In this document: in pieces, positions 24,209-33,151 of the stretch
Numbering within the stretch: the stretch's first letter is position 1
Layout of the letters: every line of letters starts with the position of its first letter
Assembly: GCA_028874915.1 (NCBI GenBank)
Contig: JAPPHA010000077.1
Location: 1 to 34,335 of the forward strand
Direction: 5' to 3'
Length of the DNA stretch: 34,335 nucleotides
DNA from: Paracoccaceae bacterium
Lineage (GTDB): Bacteria > Pseudomonadota > Alphaproteobacteria > Rhodobacterales > Rhodobacteraceae
Made by a program: the position numbers and the translations under genes
The notes under the pieces: model-generated
Database searches by the model: none
The model's input: only the letters and a program-made list of their open reading frames with translations
What the model was told of the DNA's origin: nothing

Positions 24209-27093
24209 GACCGACCGCCACCAAATGTGAGCAGGCCTGGACCTTTCCCAACCGGCGATGACTGCGCGGGAATGACCGGTTCGGACCGGGGCCTGGCCGG
24301 CAGGCGTGAGATCCGCACGCGAAGATCGAACCAGGCGGCCTGTCCGGTTACCGGGTCACTGTTGGACCAACGGTAGCCGTCACTCCGCGGTGGTAACAGC
24401 TGACTGATGAGGTGATTCATGAGAAAACCCTGTGTCGCTTCAGGTGCGTTTTCATCGAGCGCCCAGGCTCCTCGCCGTTTGCCGATCGCATTCCAGGTCC
24501 AGACGGTCTCCGGATTGAGGGCGTCCATGCGCGCAACCGGGACCGTGATCTGGCCGTGGCGGGACTCGACACGAGCCCAGTCACCTTCGCTGAACCCGTG
24601 CTCATTCCACACCGCGGTCGGCACGAACAGAGGATTGCTGCCATGAATCTGCCGTAGCCAGGCGTTCTGGCTGCCCCAGCTGTGGTACATGGCCGCTGGC
24701 CGCTGTGTGATCGCATGCAGAGGGTACAGGTTTCGAACTCCGCCGGCATTTCTGTCCTTGCCTTCCTTCCTTTCGTTGACGCCGTCACCGCCGCCATCGT
24801 CGTCAAGCGACGGCCAGGCGGTGGGCTCCCACCAGACAGGGAGCGGGTCCATGGCTCGTCGCAACCGGGCGCGAAGGGCGTCCGGAGGTTGCCGTTCGCC
24901 GACGCCTTCCGCCGCCAGGCGGAACGTCTGAAGGGTCTCCAGGTACAGGTTGAAGACAAAGGGTTGCGGGCTGTCGCTGAACCCGCGCTCGACGGCCCAG
25001 TCCTGATAGTGACGGTTCCAGGGCTTGTAGAAACGGGCCGCTTCGGGAATCGGGTCTTCCCAGAATCCGCCATGGGCGACATACGCATCGATCTGTCGGG
25101 GATTGGTGTCACCGCGCCCGCGTGCCTCGCCCTCGCGGCCACGGAATCCGGCGAGAGGCCCGATTCCTGGCCGGCGCTGATGATTGACGATGTAATCGGC
25201 GTAGTCATCGTAGAGGGGTGAGCCATCTCCGGCCACGAACCCCGGCAGCGCGAGGCGGGCACCGAGGTCAAGTAGGACCGACTGGAAGCAGCGGACGTCC
25301 CGATCGGGTTCCACGACCGGCCAGCGAATGGCGTCCGCAGCCGCGTCGGCCTCGCTGATCGGGCGATCCAGGAGCGAAATGCAGTCGTGACGCTCCAGGT
25401 AAGTGGTGTCCGGGAGCACGAGATCGGCAAAGGCGACCATCTCGGACGAGTAACTGTCGGAATAGATGATGCGGGGAATCCTGTAGTTCCCGGCCTCGTC
25501 CCGGTCGGTCAGCATCTTCATGACACCGGACGGATCCATGGAAGAGTTCCACGCCATGTTGGCCATGTACATGAAAAGGACGTCGATGGGATACGGGTCT
25601 CCGGCGTGGGCGTTGGCGATTACCATGTGCATCAGACCGTGTGCGGACAGCGGATTCTCCCAGCTGAAGGCCTTGTCGATCCGGGTCGGACGACCGGATT
25701 CGTCGATGCAGAGATCAGCCGGTTCCAGCGGAAATCCCAACTGCTGCCCCGTCAACGGACGGCCCGGACTCGCGTGGCCGGCCGGCCGCGAATGGGCTGC
25801 CGCGGATTTCGGATAAGGCGGTTTGAACCTGAAGCCGCCCGGAACCTCGACCGACCCGAGAAGCAATTGAAGGAGATGGAGCGCCCGGCAGGTCTGGAAT
25901 CCGTTCGAATGGGCCGCAATCCCCCGCATGGCGTGGAACGACACGGGCCGCCCGGTCATTCGCTCGTGCCGGATCCCTCGCCAGTCCGTCCAGGGTTGAT
26001 CGATCGAGATCGCCTGGTTGAAAGCCACGTCGGCCAATTCCGCGGCCAGTCTCCGAATCCGCCGGGCGCTGATCCCGCAACGTTGGGCGACCGCCTCCGG
26101 CGCAAAGGCGTCATTAACGTATCGTTCGATGATGAACCTGAGGACCGGGCGGTAGACGGTTCCGTTGCGGTGAACCTCACCGGTCAGATCGGGGCGGGTT
26201 CCAACGTCGGACCAGGGAACCGTTTCACCAGTGGTACGGTCAAGTATCAGCTCCCGCTCCTCCCCGTCGCGGAGAAACAGGCCTCGTGTCTCCGATTCCG
26301 CTCCAGCATCCACGAGGAAAGCCGCATTGGTGAATTGCGCGAGATACTCGAGATCGATCCGGCCGGACTTCAGCAGCAGGTGGACGATGGACAGAATCAG
26401 CAACCCGTCGGTCCCCGGGGTGATCCCGACCCATTCGTCCGCGACGGCATTGTATCCGGTCCGGACCGGATTGACGGCAATGATCCGAACGCCACGGTCC
26501 TTGAGGCGGCTGATGCCGAGTTTGATCGGATTGCTGTCATGGTCCTCGGCCACGCCGAAGATCATGAAAAGTCGTGTTCTCTCCCAGTCGGGCTGTCCGA
26601 ATTCCCAGAATGCGCCGCCCATGGTGTAGATTCCGGCGGTGGCCATGTTGACCGAACAGAAACCGCCATGCGCCGCGTAGTTGGGCGTTCCGAACTGTTG
26701 CGCCCACCAGCCGGTGAAGGACTGGGATTGGTCGCGACCTGTGAAGAACGCGAGTTTTTCCGGGGCCTTCTGCCGGACCGGGTCGAGCCAGGCAACGGCA
26801 GTCTCCAGGGCTTCGTTCCAAGAGATTTCCCGGAACTTGCCTTCGCCACGCTCCCCGGTCCTCAGCAAGGGAGCCCGGAGCCTCGCCGGCGAATAATGTT
26901 GCATGATCCCGGCAGAACCCTTGGCACAAAGAACGCCCCGGTTGATCGGGTGGTCGCGGTTGCCCTCGATGTAACGAACTTTGCCGTCCAGCATGTGCAC
27001 GTTGATTCCGCACCGGCAGGCGCACATGTAGCAGGTGGTCTTCCTGACCTCGTCCGAGACCGGAGGTGACATATCGAGAGTGGCCTTCGTCAT
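24205..27093 (-). CDS. soeA: Sulfite dehydrogenase molybdopterin subunit SoeA
   Basis: A 962-residue Mo-bis-MGD oxidoreductase that would oxidise sulfite to sulfate in the cytoplasm. An N-terminal [4Fe-4S] site is formed by Cys21, Cys24, Cys28 and Cys56 (CYMCACRCG ... GVLCAKG). The probable molybdenum ligand is Cys146 in HGGFCSVNMATAGIYTMG. Cofactor-binding segments include NPVRTGYNAVADEWVGITPG, IIYSDSYSSEMVAFADLVLP and the C-terminal dinucleotide-binding domain (AAMYHSWGSQNAWLRQIHG). There is no twin-arginine signal. ATG 27093 is preferred over a GTG at 27120, with GGGAAC just upstream. Length matches SoeA. The insert around DDDGGGDGVNERKEGKDRN is a charged, probably flexible loop. Confidence 0.88.
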   Translation of the reverse strand: MTKATLDMSPPVSDEVRKTTCYMCACRCGINVHMLDGKVRYIEGNRDHPINRGVLCAKGSAGIMQHYSPARLRAPLLRTGERGEGKFREISWNEALETAVAWLDPVRQKAPEKLAFFTGRDQSQSFTGWWAQQFGTPNYAAHGGFCSVNMATAGIYTMGGAFWEFGQPDWERTRLFMIFGVAEDHDSNPIKLGISRLKDRGVRIIAVNPVRTGYNAVADEWVGITPGTDGLLILSIVHLLLKSGRIDLEYLAQFTNAAFLVDAGAESETRGLFLRDGEERELILDRTTGETVPWSDVGTRPDLTGEVHRNGTVYRPVLRFIIERYVNDAFAPEAVAQRCGISARRIRRLAAELADVAFNQAISIDQPWTDWRGIRHERMTGRPVSFHAMRGIAAHSNGFQTCRALHLLQLLLGSVEVPGGFRFKPPYPKSAAAHSRPAGHASPGRPLTGQQLGFPLEPADLCIDESGRPTRIDKAFSWENPLSAHGLMHMVIANAHAGDPYPIDVLFMYMANMAWNSSMDPSGVMKMLTDRDEAGNYRIPRIIYSDSYSSEMVAFADLVLPDTTYLERHDCISLLDRPISEADAAADAIRWPVVEPDRDVRCFQSVLLDLGARLALPGFVAGDGSPLYDDYADYIVNHQRRPGIGPLAGFRGREGEARGRGDTNPRQIDAYVAHGGFWEDPIPEAARFYKPWNRHYQDWAVERGFSDSPQPFVFNLYLETLQTFRLAAEGVGERQPPDALRARLRRAMDPLPVWWEPTAWPSLDDDGGGDGVNERKEGKDRNAGGVRNLYPLHAITQRPAAMYHSWGSQNAWLRQIHGSNPLFVPTAVWNEHGFSEGDWARVESRHGQITVPVARMDALNPETVWTWNAIGKRRGAWALDENAPEATQGFLMNHLISQLLPPRSDGYRWSNSDPVTGQAAWFDLRVRISRLPARPRSEPVIPAQSSPVGKGPGLLTFGGGRS

Positions 27094-27177
27094 CGCTGTT
27101 CCCGTCCCTGGATCCGGCACCCGTTCCGGCCTCTTTCGGCCTCGACGGGTCGGGGCGGGGTCGTGCCGGACAGTCCG

Positions 27178-28122
27178 TCAGGCATCGGAGATCAACCCGG
27201 CCAGCGCAACCGAGGCGAGCCGGGCGGCCGGAGGATCGGCCCGGCTGGTCAGCAGGATGGGAACACGGGCACCAGTGACCACACCGGCGGCACAGGCTCC
27301 CGTGGTGTGGACGAGTGTCTTGTAGAGCACGTTTCCGGCCAGAATGTCCGGGACAATGACCCCGTCGGCCTTTCCGGCCACCGGATCATCGGCCAGTCCT
27401 TTGATCCGGGCCGCTTCCGGCGACAGCACCAGATCGAGAGCGAGTGGACCGGAGAATTCGGCGTCGGCGATCTCGGCCTGCGCCCAGTCGCGCAAATGCC
27501 TGGCCTCGAGCGATGACGGGACCGAACGGATGGGGGTTTCGGTCGCTGACAGGAAGGCAATCCCGGGCCTGGGGACCCCCAGATGGTGCAGCAGACTCGC
27601 CATCTGCCGGGTGGCGGATTTTCGGGTGTCGATGTCCGGGGCGACGTTGACGGCCGCGTCGGAAATCGCAAGAGGCCGGCCACCGGCGGAATGTGTCAGC
27701 AGAAAGATATGGACCAGCCGTTCGCCGGTTCGGAGCCCGGCGCCCCGGTCGAGTACGGCCCTCATTAACACGTTGGTATGCACACGTCCCTTCATGAGAA
27801 GGCCGGCAGTTCCGTCGCGGCAGGCTTCGACCGCGAGCCGGGCTTCCTCTTCCTCCCCGCTGGCCCCAATGATGTCGTGGCCTGCGACGTCCCAGCCAAT
27901 GGCCTCGGCTTCAGCGCGAACGGACGGCGGATCTCCGATCAGGATGGGTCGCATCAGCCCGACCTCGGAGGCCTCCCGGACGGCCGACAGGGCCGGTCGG
28001 GACGCGGCGCCGGCGATCACGGTGACCGGTGCCTGACGGGACGCCGCTCTGTTCAACAGAATTGGAGGCACAGTCGCGGGCTCGACGGTAAGGAAGGGAT
28101 GCTCAAGGTCAATTGCCACCAT
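27178..28122 (-). CDS. pta: Phosphate acetyltransferase-like (Pta/Ptb family)
   Basis: A 314-residue cytoplasmic acyltransferase of the PTA_PTB family. Landmarks are PILIGDPPSVRAEAEAIGW, LLMKGRVHTNVLMRAVLD, AISDAAVNVAPDIDTR and DGVIVPDILAGNVLYKTLVH. In taurine and sulfoacetaldehyde degradation, Pta converts the acetyl phosphate released by Xsc into acetyl-CoA; that role is inferred from its place between a TauR-like regulator gene and soeABC. It lacks the N-terminal DRTGG/P-loop region of long Pta enzymes. A phosphate butyryltransferase is the main alternative. The gap to soeA is 84 nt, so one operon is likely. Confidence 0.85.
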   Translation of the reverse strand: MVAIDLEHPFLTVEPATVPPILLNRAASRQAPVTVIAGAASRPALSAVREASEVGLMRPILIGDPPSVRAEAEAIGWDVAGHDIIGASGEEEEARLAVEACRDGTAGLLMKGRVHTNVLMRAVLDRGAGLRTGERLVHIFLLTHSAGGRPLAISDAAVNVAPDIDTRKSATRQMASLLHHLGVPRPGIAFLSATETPIRSVPSSLEARHLRDWAQAEIADAEFSGPLALDLVLSPEAARIKGLADDPVAGKADGVIVPDILAGNVLYKTLVHTTGACAAGVVTGARVPILLTSRADPPAARLASVALAGLISDA

Positions 28123-28336
28123 GGTTCCGAGGGAATTCCCTTGTCAGTTTCGCCGTCGGTGATCTGGCCCGTTTCCGGTCAGGCTGGATTCCGGGATAGT
28201 GCCAGATTGTCGCAGGTTTCAGGCCAGAAAAAAACGCTTATCCCGTTCCGACCCCGAATCGGAGATGACTTTTCTGATACAAGGTCGGTCCGGAAAACGG
28301 GATTCCCCGGTGATGATGGATTCCGGGTCGGATCCT
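28123..28336 (-). promoter_or_regulatory. Gap between tauR-like and pta genes
   Basis: 214 nt between the two minus-strand genes. On the minus strand, a seven-T run (28234-28228) follows a GC-rich stretch with only a 4-bp stem, a weak terminator candidate for the regulator gene. The promoter of pta-soeABC probably lies here, but I found no clear -35/-10 and no obvious copy of the CTGGAC-type direct repeats reported for TauR. No remnant of an xsc gene is visible. Confidence 0.4.
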
Positions 28337-29842
28337 TCAGGTCCGGTCTTCAGCACTGTCTGGCTTGGTGCCGGGAGCGTCCAGGGTCTCGTCGATGGCG
28401 TTGCGAATGCGCCGAATGCCCTCGGCAATGCGGTTGACTGGAATCGACGAATAGGCAAGGCGATAGTAGTGCGTCGGGACGGAGCCGCCCGCAAAGAATG
28501 GTGCACCGGGTTCGATGAGTACGCCGGCAACGGCAAGCCGGTCTGCCAGAAGTTCGCAATCCAGACCGTCCGGGGCCTGCATCCAGAAACTGGACCCACC
28601 GAATTGTCCCCGCCCGGCCACCTCAAGTCGATGGCGACCGATCGCATCAAGCATGACACGGTGCCTGTCGTGGTAGGCCGATTTCATTCGCAGGATCAAC
28701 GCGTCGTAATGGCCGAGGGCCAGAAACCGGGCTGTGGTCCGCTGGACATGCCCTGGGAGGTGCCTGAGAACGATTGTGCGAAGGGCGCGGGCCTGTCGGA
28801 CGAAGGCCTCCGAGGCGACAAGAAACCCCAGTCTGAGGCCCGGAAACAGTGACTTGGAGAAACTTCCCACGTAAACGACGTGTCCGTCACGATCGAGGGA
28901 TTTCAGCGCGGGCAACGCCGGGTGGAGGAAACTCATCTCGAATTCGTAGTCGTCCTCGACGATAAGGAATCCGCGCCGTTTGGCCAGTTCCAGCCAGCGC
29001 CGGCGTCTGGGCATTGGCATGGTTGCCGCCGTTGGTGCCTGGTGGCTGGGAGTGGCAAAGACCACGTCGGCCCGTGGCGAAACCCGGTCCGGGTCGAGAC
29101 CGTCTCCGTCGATGTCCTGGGCAATTGCCGTACAGCCGGTATGGCCGATGATGGCTCGGAGGTCCGGGTATCCCGGGTTTTCGTGAACCGCCACGCGTCC
29201 CGGCGCCAGCAGGAGGTGGGCGATTATCCAGAGCGCATTCTGGGCGCCGGCCGTGACGAGAATCTGTTCCGGACGCGCGAGGATCCCGCGCCGGGGCAGT
29301 ATGTGCCTGATGATGTAGGCGACGAGTTCGGCATCGTCATGTTCGGAAAGGTCGGACGCGAGGCTGTCAAACTCGCGTTTGCCGAGCGTCTGAAGCGTGC
29401 ACTGCCGCCAGTGGGAATGGCTGAACAGTTCGGGGTCCGTCTGGCCGTAAACGAACGGAAAGCGGAATTGCCGCCAGTTCCGTGCCTTTCTCACCCGCTT
29501 GGCGCCGGCGAACCGGCGGCACATTGCCCGGTCCCAATTGATCCGGTCCATTGACGGTTCACCAGGCGCCGGATTGTCCGGAAATGGCGCCGTATCGGCG
29601 ACAAAGGTCCCCGACCGCGGCCGCGATTCGAGATAGCCGTCGGCAACCAGGTCCTCATAGGCCAGCGTTACCGTGATCCGTGAGATTCCGAGGTGGGACG
29701 CCAATCGCCGGGTCGACGGCAACCGTTCTCCCGGCAGAAACTTGGCGTCGAGGATGGCGGTCGAAATCAGCTGACGGATCTGGCTCTGAAGCGTTCCGCG
29801 GTACCCGGCATGAAGAAAGAAGGCCTCTACCGAGATTCTCAT
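28337..29842 (-). CDS. tauR: MocR-type (GntR/aminotransferase) regulator, TauR-like
   Basis: A 501-residue transcription regulator. Residues about 15-80 are a GntR winged helix (LQSQIRQLISTAILDAKFLP, GERLPSTRRLASHLGISRIT, then DLVADGYLESRPRSGTFV). The rest is a fold-type-I aminotransferase domain with the pyridoxal-phosphate lysine in YVGSFSKSLFPGLRLGFL, the DDYEFEMSF motif and TAGAQNALWIIAHLLLAPG. Such MocR proteins use PLP to sense an amine. TauR, which binds taurine-PLP and controls taurine genes in alphaproteobacteria, is the closest match I know, in particular the N-terminus RISVEAFFL. The neighbouring pta-soeABC genes support it. The symbol is an inference, and PdxR/GabR-like functions cannot be ruled out. 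Confidence 0.75.
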   Translation of the reverse strand: MRISVEAFFLHAGYRGTLQSQIRQLISTAILDAKFLPGERLPSTRRLASHLGISRITVTLAYEDLVADGYLESRPRSGTFVADTAPFPDNPAPGEPSMDRINWDRAMCRRFAGAKRVRKARNWRQFRFPFVYGQTDPELFSHSHWRQCTLQTLGKREFDSLASDLSEHDDAELVAYIIRHILPRRGILARPEQILVTAGAQNALWIIAHLLLAPGRVAVHENPGYPDLRAIIGHTGCTAIAQDIDGDGLDPDRVSPRADVVFATPSHQAPTAATMPMPRRRRWLELAKRRGFLIVEDDYEFEMSFLHPALPALKSLDRDGHVVYVGSFSKSLFPGLRLGFLVASEAFVRQARALRTIVLRHLPGHVQRTTARFLALGHYDALILRMKSAYHDRHRVMLDAIGRHRLEVAGRGQFGGSSFWMQAPDGLDCELLADRLAVAGVLIEPGAPFFAGGSVPTHYYRLAYSSIPVNRIAEGIRRIRNAIDETLDAPGTKPDSAEDRT

Positions 29843-29962
29843 CCGTCACTCTGCGCGATTGTTCGTCGGCGGTTCATCGGGAAGCGCATTTCCGCTTCAA
29901 TCGGAACCGATCGTGGGCTCTTGGGCGGCATTCCCCATTCCACTGGACGCCCGGAGTTCGGA

Positions 29963-30682
29963 TCAGAGGTGACGGAAAAACGAATGCCGGTCACGGTGAC
30001 AAAAAAAGGGGATGCCGCGCCTGGATTTGGGATCGGCAAGGAGGTCTTCGAGTTCGGCGAGCACGATTTCCGTTATGAAAGGGAGTTCGAGCCGGCTGGT
30101 TTCGGACAGCGGGACCCACGCGAGATGAAGGAGTTCTCCGGAAGCACCCGAAAGGTCGTCGAGATCGTCGATGATGGTCTCGGCGTCAACCAGAAGGAAT
30201 CGCGTATCATAACGCCGTATGTTCCCGGGTGGCGTGATTGCCCTGAAGATGAACTGCATTCCGGCGGCGGACGGAACGACACCGCCGTCAATGAAGCTCA
30301 ACCACCCCTCGATGGCTGACCAGGTCTCCATGCTGGAGTCGCCTCGAACGGCTAGCCGGAGACCGGTTTCTTCCCAAAGCTCCCGGATTCCGGCAATCAG
30401 GACCGAATGAGAGTCGACGCCCTCCGATTCTGCGTCGAGCTTGTCGAGGGAAGGGTGGCCATTGCTCCTGCCAAGGGGAACCCACCGGTCGGCAGGGTCA
30501 ACGACTCCGCCCGGAAAGACAAATTTTGACGGCATGAATACCGCGGACCGGCTGCGCTGGCCCATGAGAATCCTTGGCGAAGTCAACTGATCCCTGAGGA
30601 CAATCACGGTCGCGGCCGGCCGGATGTCCGCCGTCAACGTTCGGTCACCTTCATGTTGTCTGGCGGTATGTGCGGTGCTCAT
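29963..30682 (-). CDS. Nudix hydrolase, NUDT7/NUDT19-like
   Basis: A 239-residue hydrolase of nucleoside-diphosphate-linked compounds. The Nudix box is split by a long insert: FVFPGGVVDPADR comes first and GIRELWEETGLRL about 40 residues later, the arrangement seen in NUDT7/NUDT19-type proteins, some of which cleave CoA derivatives. The metal-binding glutamates are in RELWEETG. ATG 30682 has AGGA (minus strand) 6 nt upstream; a longer frame extends to 30877 but lacks support. It lies 120 nt upstream of the tauR-like gene on the same strand; a functional link is not obvious. Confidence 0.85.
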   Translation of the reverse strand: MSTAHTARQHEGDRTLTADIRPAATVIVLRDQLTSPRILMGQRSRSAVFMPSKFVFPGGVVDPADRWVPLGRSNGHPSLDKLDAESEGVDSHSVLIAGIRELWEETGLRLAVRGDSSMETWSAIEGWLSFIDGGVVPSAAGMQFIFRAITPPGNIRRYDTRFLLVDAETIIDDLDDLSGASGELLHLAWVPLSETSRLELPFITEIVLAELEDLLADPKSRRGIPFFCHRDRHSFFRHL

Positions 30683-31156
30683 CGTCGTCCTGATTTCCCT
30701 GAGCGCAAGCACGCAACCGGCACAGACTTTCGCCCCGACCTCCGGACCCGACGATGCCCTGGCGGTCCCGAAATCCGTCGAAACTGCAGAAACCGTAACG
30801 AGGTCCGGGGTCATGCGGATCAGGGGCGCCAGACCCTGACGGGGTGCGTGGCCCGGATTGCCAATTTCTGGCAACAAGCGTACATCGGCGGCGGCGGCAA
30901 GGCCATAGCCGGACTGCTGCCGTACGCCGGAGGACGCATGGAATGACGCGAAAAACCGCTTGCGACCCTGGCCTGGAACCGTGCCGAGTGGCCGTTCAAG
31001 GGAGTGTTGCCGGGTGGTGAAACTCTCAGGACGGAGTTCCGTCTATGCCACTCCGGAAAACGCCGCCGGTCGCACTGCGGCGACCGCGTTGACAACCGGG
31101 AATGCCCGGTCGGTCGTGGGTACGGGGTGCGCCCAAGGCCCGGACCCCGAGGCTGA
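30683..31156 (+). promoter_or_regulatory. Divergent regulatory region / leader of the TRAP operon
   Basis: 474 nt without a gene between the Nudix gene (minus) and dctQ (plus). The right half is full of hairpins in the plus sense: a three-way-junction-like fold at 30984-31056 (listed separately), GGTCG-(8 nt)-CGACC at 31068-31085, and ACCGGG-AATG-CCCGGT at 31095-31110. No T-run follows them. I found no convincing sigma-70 or sigma-54 promoter. Confidence 0.45.
30984..31056 (+). promoter_or_regulatory. Predicted structured RNA leader (three-way junction)
   Basis: Manual folding gives P1 from CCGAGTGGC (30984-30992) and GCCACTCCGG (31047-31056, one bulge). P2 pairs GGGAGTGTT (31000-31008) with GAAACTCTC (31019-31027), with wobbles and one mismatch. 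P3 pairs GACGGA (31030-31035) with TCCGTC (31038-31043), although its innermost pair cannot close over 2 nt. The element is about 73 nt, 100 nt ahead of dctQ. It matches no riboswitch class I can name. Confidence 0.4.
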
Positions 31157-31663
31157 ATGACCCGGTTCGCCAGCGCCTACGTCCGGATCATCGACCGGAT
31201 AAATTTCCGCCTCGGCCGGCTGGTGATGTACGGCATATTCTTCATGGTCGGCGTGCTGCTCTGGTCGTCGATTTCGAAGACCTTCTTCCTGCCGTCGCTC
31301 TGGACACTGGAAGTGGCCCAGTTCGCCATGGTCGCCTATTACATTCTCGGGGGTCCCTATTCGATCCAGCTAGGTGCCAATGTCCGGATGGACCTGTTCT
31401 ACGGCGGCTGGTCGGCGAGGAAGAAGGCCTGGTTCGACGCCTTTACTGTGCTTTTCCTGATCTTCTACCTGGGTGTGCTTCTCTATGGCGGCCTCGAAAG
31501 CACCAGCTATTCGATCGCCTACAACGAACGAAATCCGACCGCATGGCGGCCGCTCCTGTGGCCCGTCAAGGTGATCATGTGCATCGGCATCCTGCTGATG
31601 CTGCTCCAGGCAGTTTCCGAACTGATCAAGGATGTGGCTCGAATTCGGGAACAACCGGTCTGA
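31157..31663 (+). CDS. TRAP transporter small permease (DctQ)
   Basis: A 168-residue inner-membrane subunit with four hydrophobic helices. Family landmarks are the helix LVMYGIFFMVGVLLWSSISK, YYILGGPYSIQLGANVRMDL (the DctQ motif with a basic residue before the Asp) and PLLWPVKVIMCIGILLMLLQ. It pairs with the large permease and the binding protein for Na+-driven uptake of an organic anion or zwitterion. GAGG at 31149-31152 supports the ATG at 31157. Its stop overlaps the dctM start (TGATG). Confidence 0.9.
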   Translation: MTRFASAYVRIIDRINFRLGRLVMYGIFFMVGVLLWSSISKTFFLPSLWTLEVAQFAMVAYYILGGPYSIQLGANVRMDLFYGGWSARKKAWFDAFTVLFLIFYLGVLLYGGLESTSYSIAYNERNPTAWRPLLWPVKVIMCIGILLMLLQAVSELIKDVARIREQPV

Positions 31664-32985
31664 TGTCCTACGAACTGATCGCCATCCTGATGTTCTCGCT
31701 GATGATGCTGATGCTGATGACCGGTCAGCGGGTGTTTGGTGCCATTGGCGGCGTGGCTGCGATCTCGGCGATCCTGCTTTGGGGAACGGGGGGATCCGAT
31801 ATCCCCTTCTCGTCTGCAATGAAGCTGATGAAGTGGTACCCGCTGCTGACGTTGCCGATGTTCATCTTCATGGGCTACGTGCTCTCGGAGTCGCGGATCG
31901 CCGACGATCTCTACCGGATGTTCCATGTCTGGATGGGACCGGTCCGGGGCGGCCTCGCGATTGGCACCATCGGGCTGATGGTGCTGATCTCGGCAATGAA
32001 TGGTCTTTCCGTGGCCGGCATGGCGATCGGCGCGACCATAGCTCTTCCTGAACTTCTTCGCCGCGGATACGACAAGCGAATGGTCACCGGCGTCATTCAG
32101 GCGGGTTCGTCGCTCGGCATTCTGGTCCCGCCCTCGGTCGTGTTGGTGCTCTATGCCATGATCGCCCGGCAGCCGGTTGGCCAACTGTGGCTGGCCGGTG
32201 TCCTTCCGGGTTTGATGATGGCCGCGCTGTTCGTCTGCTACATCGGAATCCGGTGTTTTCTGCAGCCTCAACTCGGCCCGGCATTGCCGGAAGCGAGCCG
32301 GCAGGTCCCGCTCAGGGAGAAACTGCTTTTGCTCCGTGCCGGTCTGCTCCCTGTCGGGATTTTTGCCGCCATGATGGTGCCCTTCGTCAACGGCTGGACC
32401 AGCCTTGTCGAGAGTTCGGCCATTGGTGCCATGACCGCCTTCGCCGCAGCCGTCCTCAAGGGCCGGATGACCCGGGAGGTATTCGACGTCTCGGTTCGCC
32501 AGACCCTGGCGATTTCCTGCATGTTCATGTGGATCATTCTCGCCGCACTCGGATTCGGTGCCGTTTTCGATGGCCTCGGTGCTGTGCGGGCTATCGACAA
32601 CCTGTTCACGGAACAACTCGGGCTCAACCCCTGGGTTATCCTGATCATGATGCAGTTGTCGTTCCTGGTCATGGGAACGTTTCTTGACGACACTGCCATG
32701 CTGGTTATCGTGGCGCCCCTGTATGTTCCCCTGGTCAAGGCGCTTGGCTTCGATCTGATATGGTACGGCGTGTTGTATACGATCACCACTCAGATCGCCT
32801 ACATGACGCCGCCATTCGGCTACAATCTCTTCCTCATGCGGGCCATGGCGCCTCCGGAAATCACCCTTCGCGATATTTACGGATCCATATTGCCGTTCGT
32901 GGGAGTGATGATTCTGGCGCTTGCCGTGGTCATGGTCTTTCCGGATGTGGCGCTGTGGTTGCCGGAAACCGTTTACGCCCGATAA
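31663..32985 (+). CDS. TRAP transporter large permease (DctM)
   Basis: A 440-residue membrane protein with about twelve helices, the transport channel of the TRAP system. It starts MSYELIAILMFSLMMLMLMT at the ATG overlapping the dctQ stop. Landmarks are PLLTLPMFIFMGYVLSES, GAIGATIALPEL-like sequence (AIGATIALPELLRRGYD), GVIQAGSSLGILVPPSVVLV, FLVMGTFLDDTAMLVIVAPL and YMTPPFGYNLFLMRAMAPPE. FLDDTAM in place of the usual FMEP-type motif puts it in a different subgroup from the remnant at 6622-7722. The gene appears complete. Confidence 0.93.
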   Translation: MSYELIAILMFSLMMLMLMTGQRVFGAIGGVAAISAILLWGTGGSDIPFSSAMKLMKWYPLLTLPMFIFMGYVLSESRIADDLYRMFHVWMGPVRGGLAIGTIGLMVLISAMNGLSVAGMAIGATIALPELLRRGYDKRMVTGVIQAGSSLGILVPPSVVLVLYAMIARQPVGQLWLAGVLPGLMMAALFVCYIGIRCFLQPQLGPALPEASRQVPLREKLLLLRAGLLPVGIFAAMMVPFVNGWTSLVESSAIGAMTAFAAAVLKGRMTREVFDVSVRQTLAISCMFMWIILAALGFGAVFDGLGAVRAIDNLFTEQLGLNPWVILIMMQLSFLVMGTFLDDTAMLVIVAPLYVPLVKALGFDLIWYGVLYTITTQIAYMTPPFGYNLFLMRAMAPPEITLRDIYGSILPFVGVMILALAVVMVFPDVALWLPETVYAR

Positions 32986-33151
32986 ACTCCAAGACAGGGC
33001 CCGGCGATCGTTCCGGGCCGCCGCGGCATCCTGGCCGGAATCTCGCGGCGAATTCGGATCGGAGATGGAATCCCGGGGGCGACCGGGGAACAACTGTGAC
33101 GTGCCTGGATGCGGTGTCCGGGCTTTCATCGAGCCAGAAAAGGAGAACACG

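Noticed and set aside
25387-27069. Long plus-strand open frame (560 codons)
   Set aside because: It is antisense to soeA, whose motifs are unmistakable; the frame shows only GC-rich shadow composition.
30995-31052. Cobalamin riboswitch, because of AAGGGA, GGTGAAA and GCCACT segments
   Set aside because: Order and spacing do not match the B12 core, and the pairing found by hand differs.
31000-31056. Glycine riboswitch, because of the string AACTCTCAGG
   Set aside because: The partner core (CCGAAGGGGCAA-like segment) and the following AAAAGGACAGAG-type segment are absent.
31089-31117. Promoter with TTGACA at 31089
   Set aside because: No -10 element at a usable distance; the site lies inside the hairpin-rich leader.
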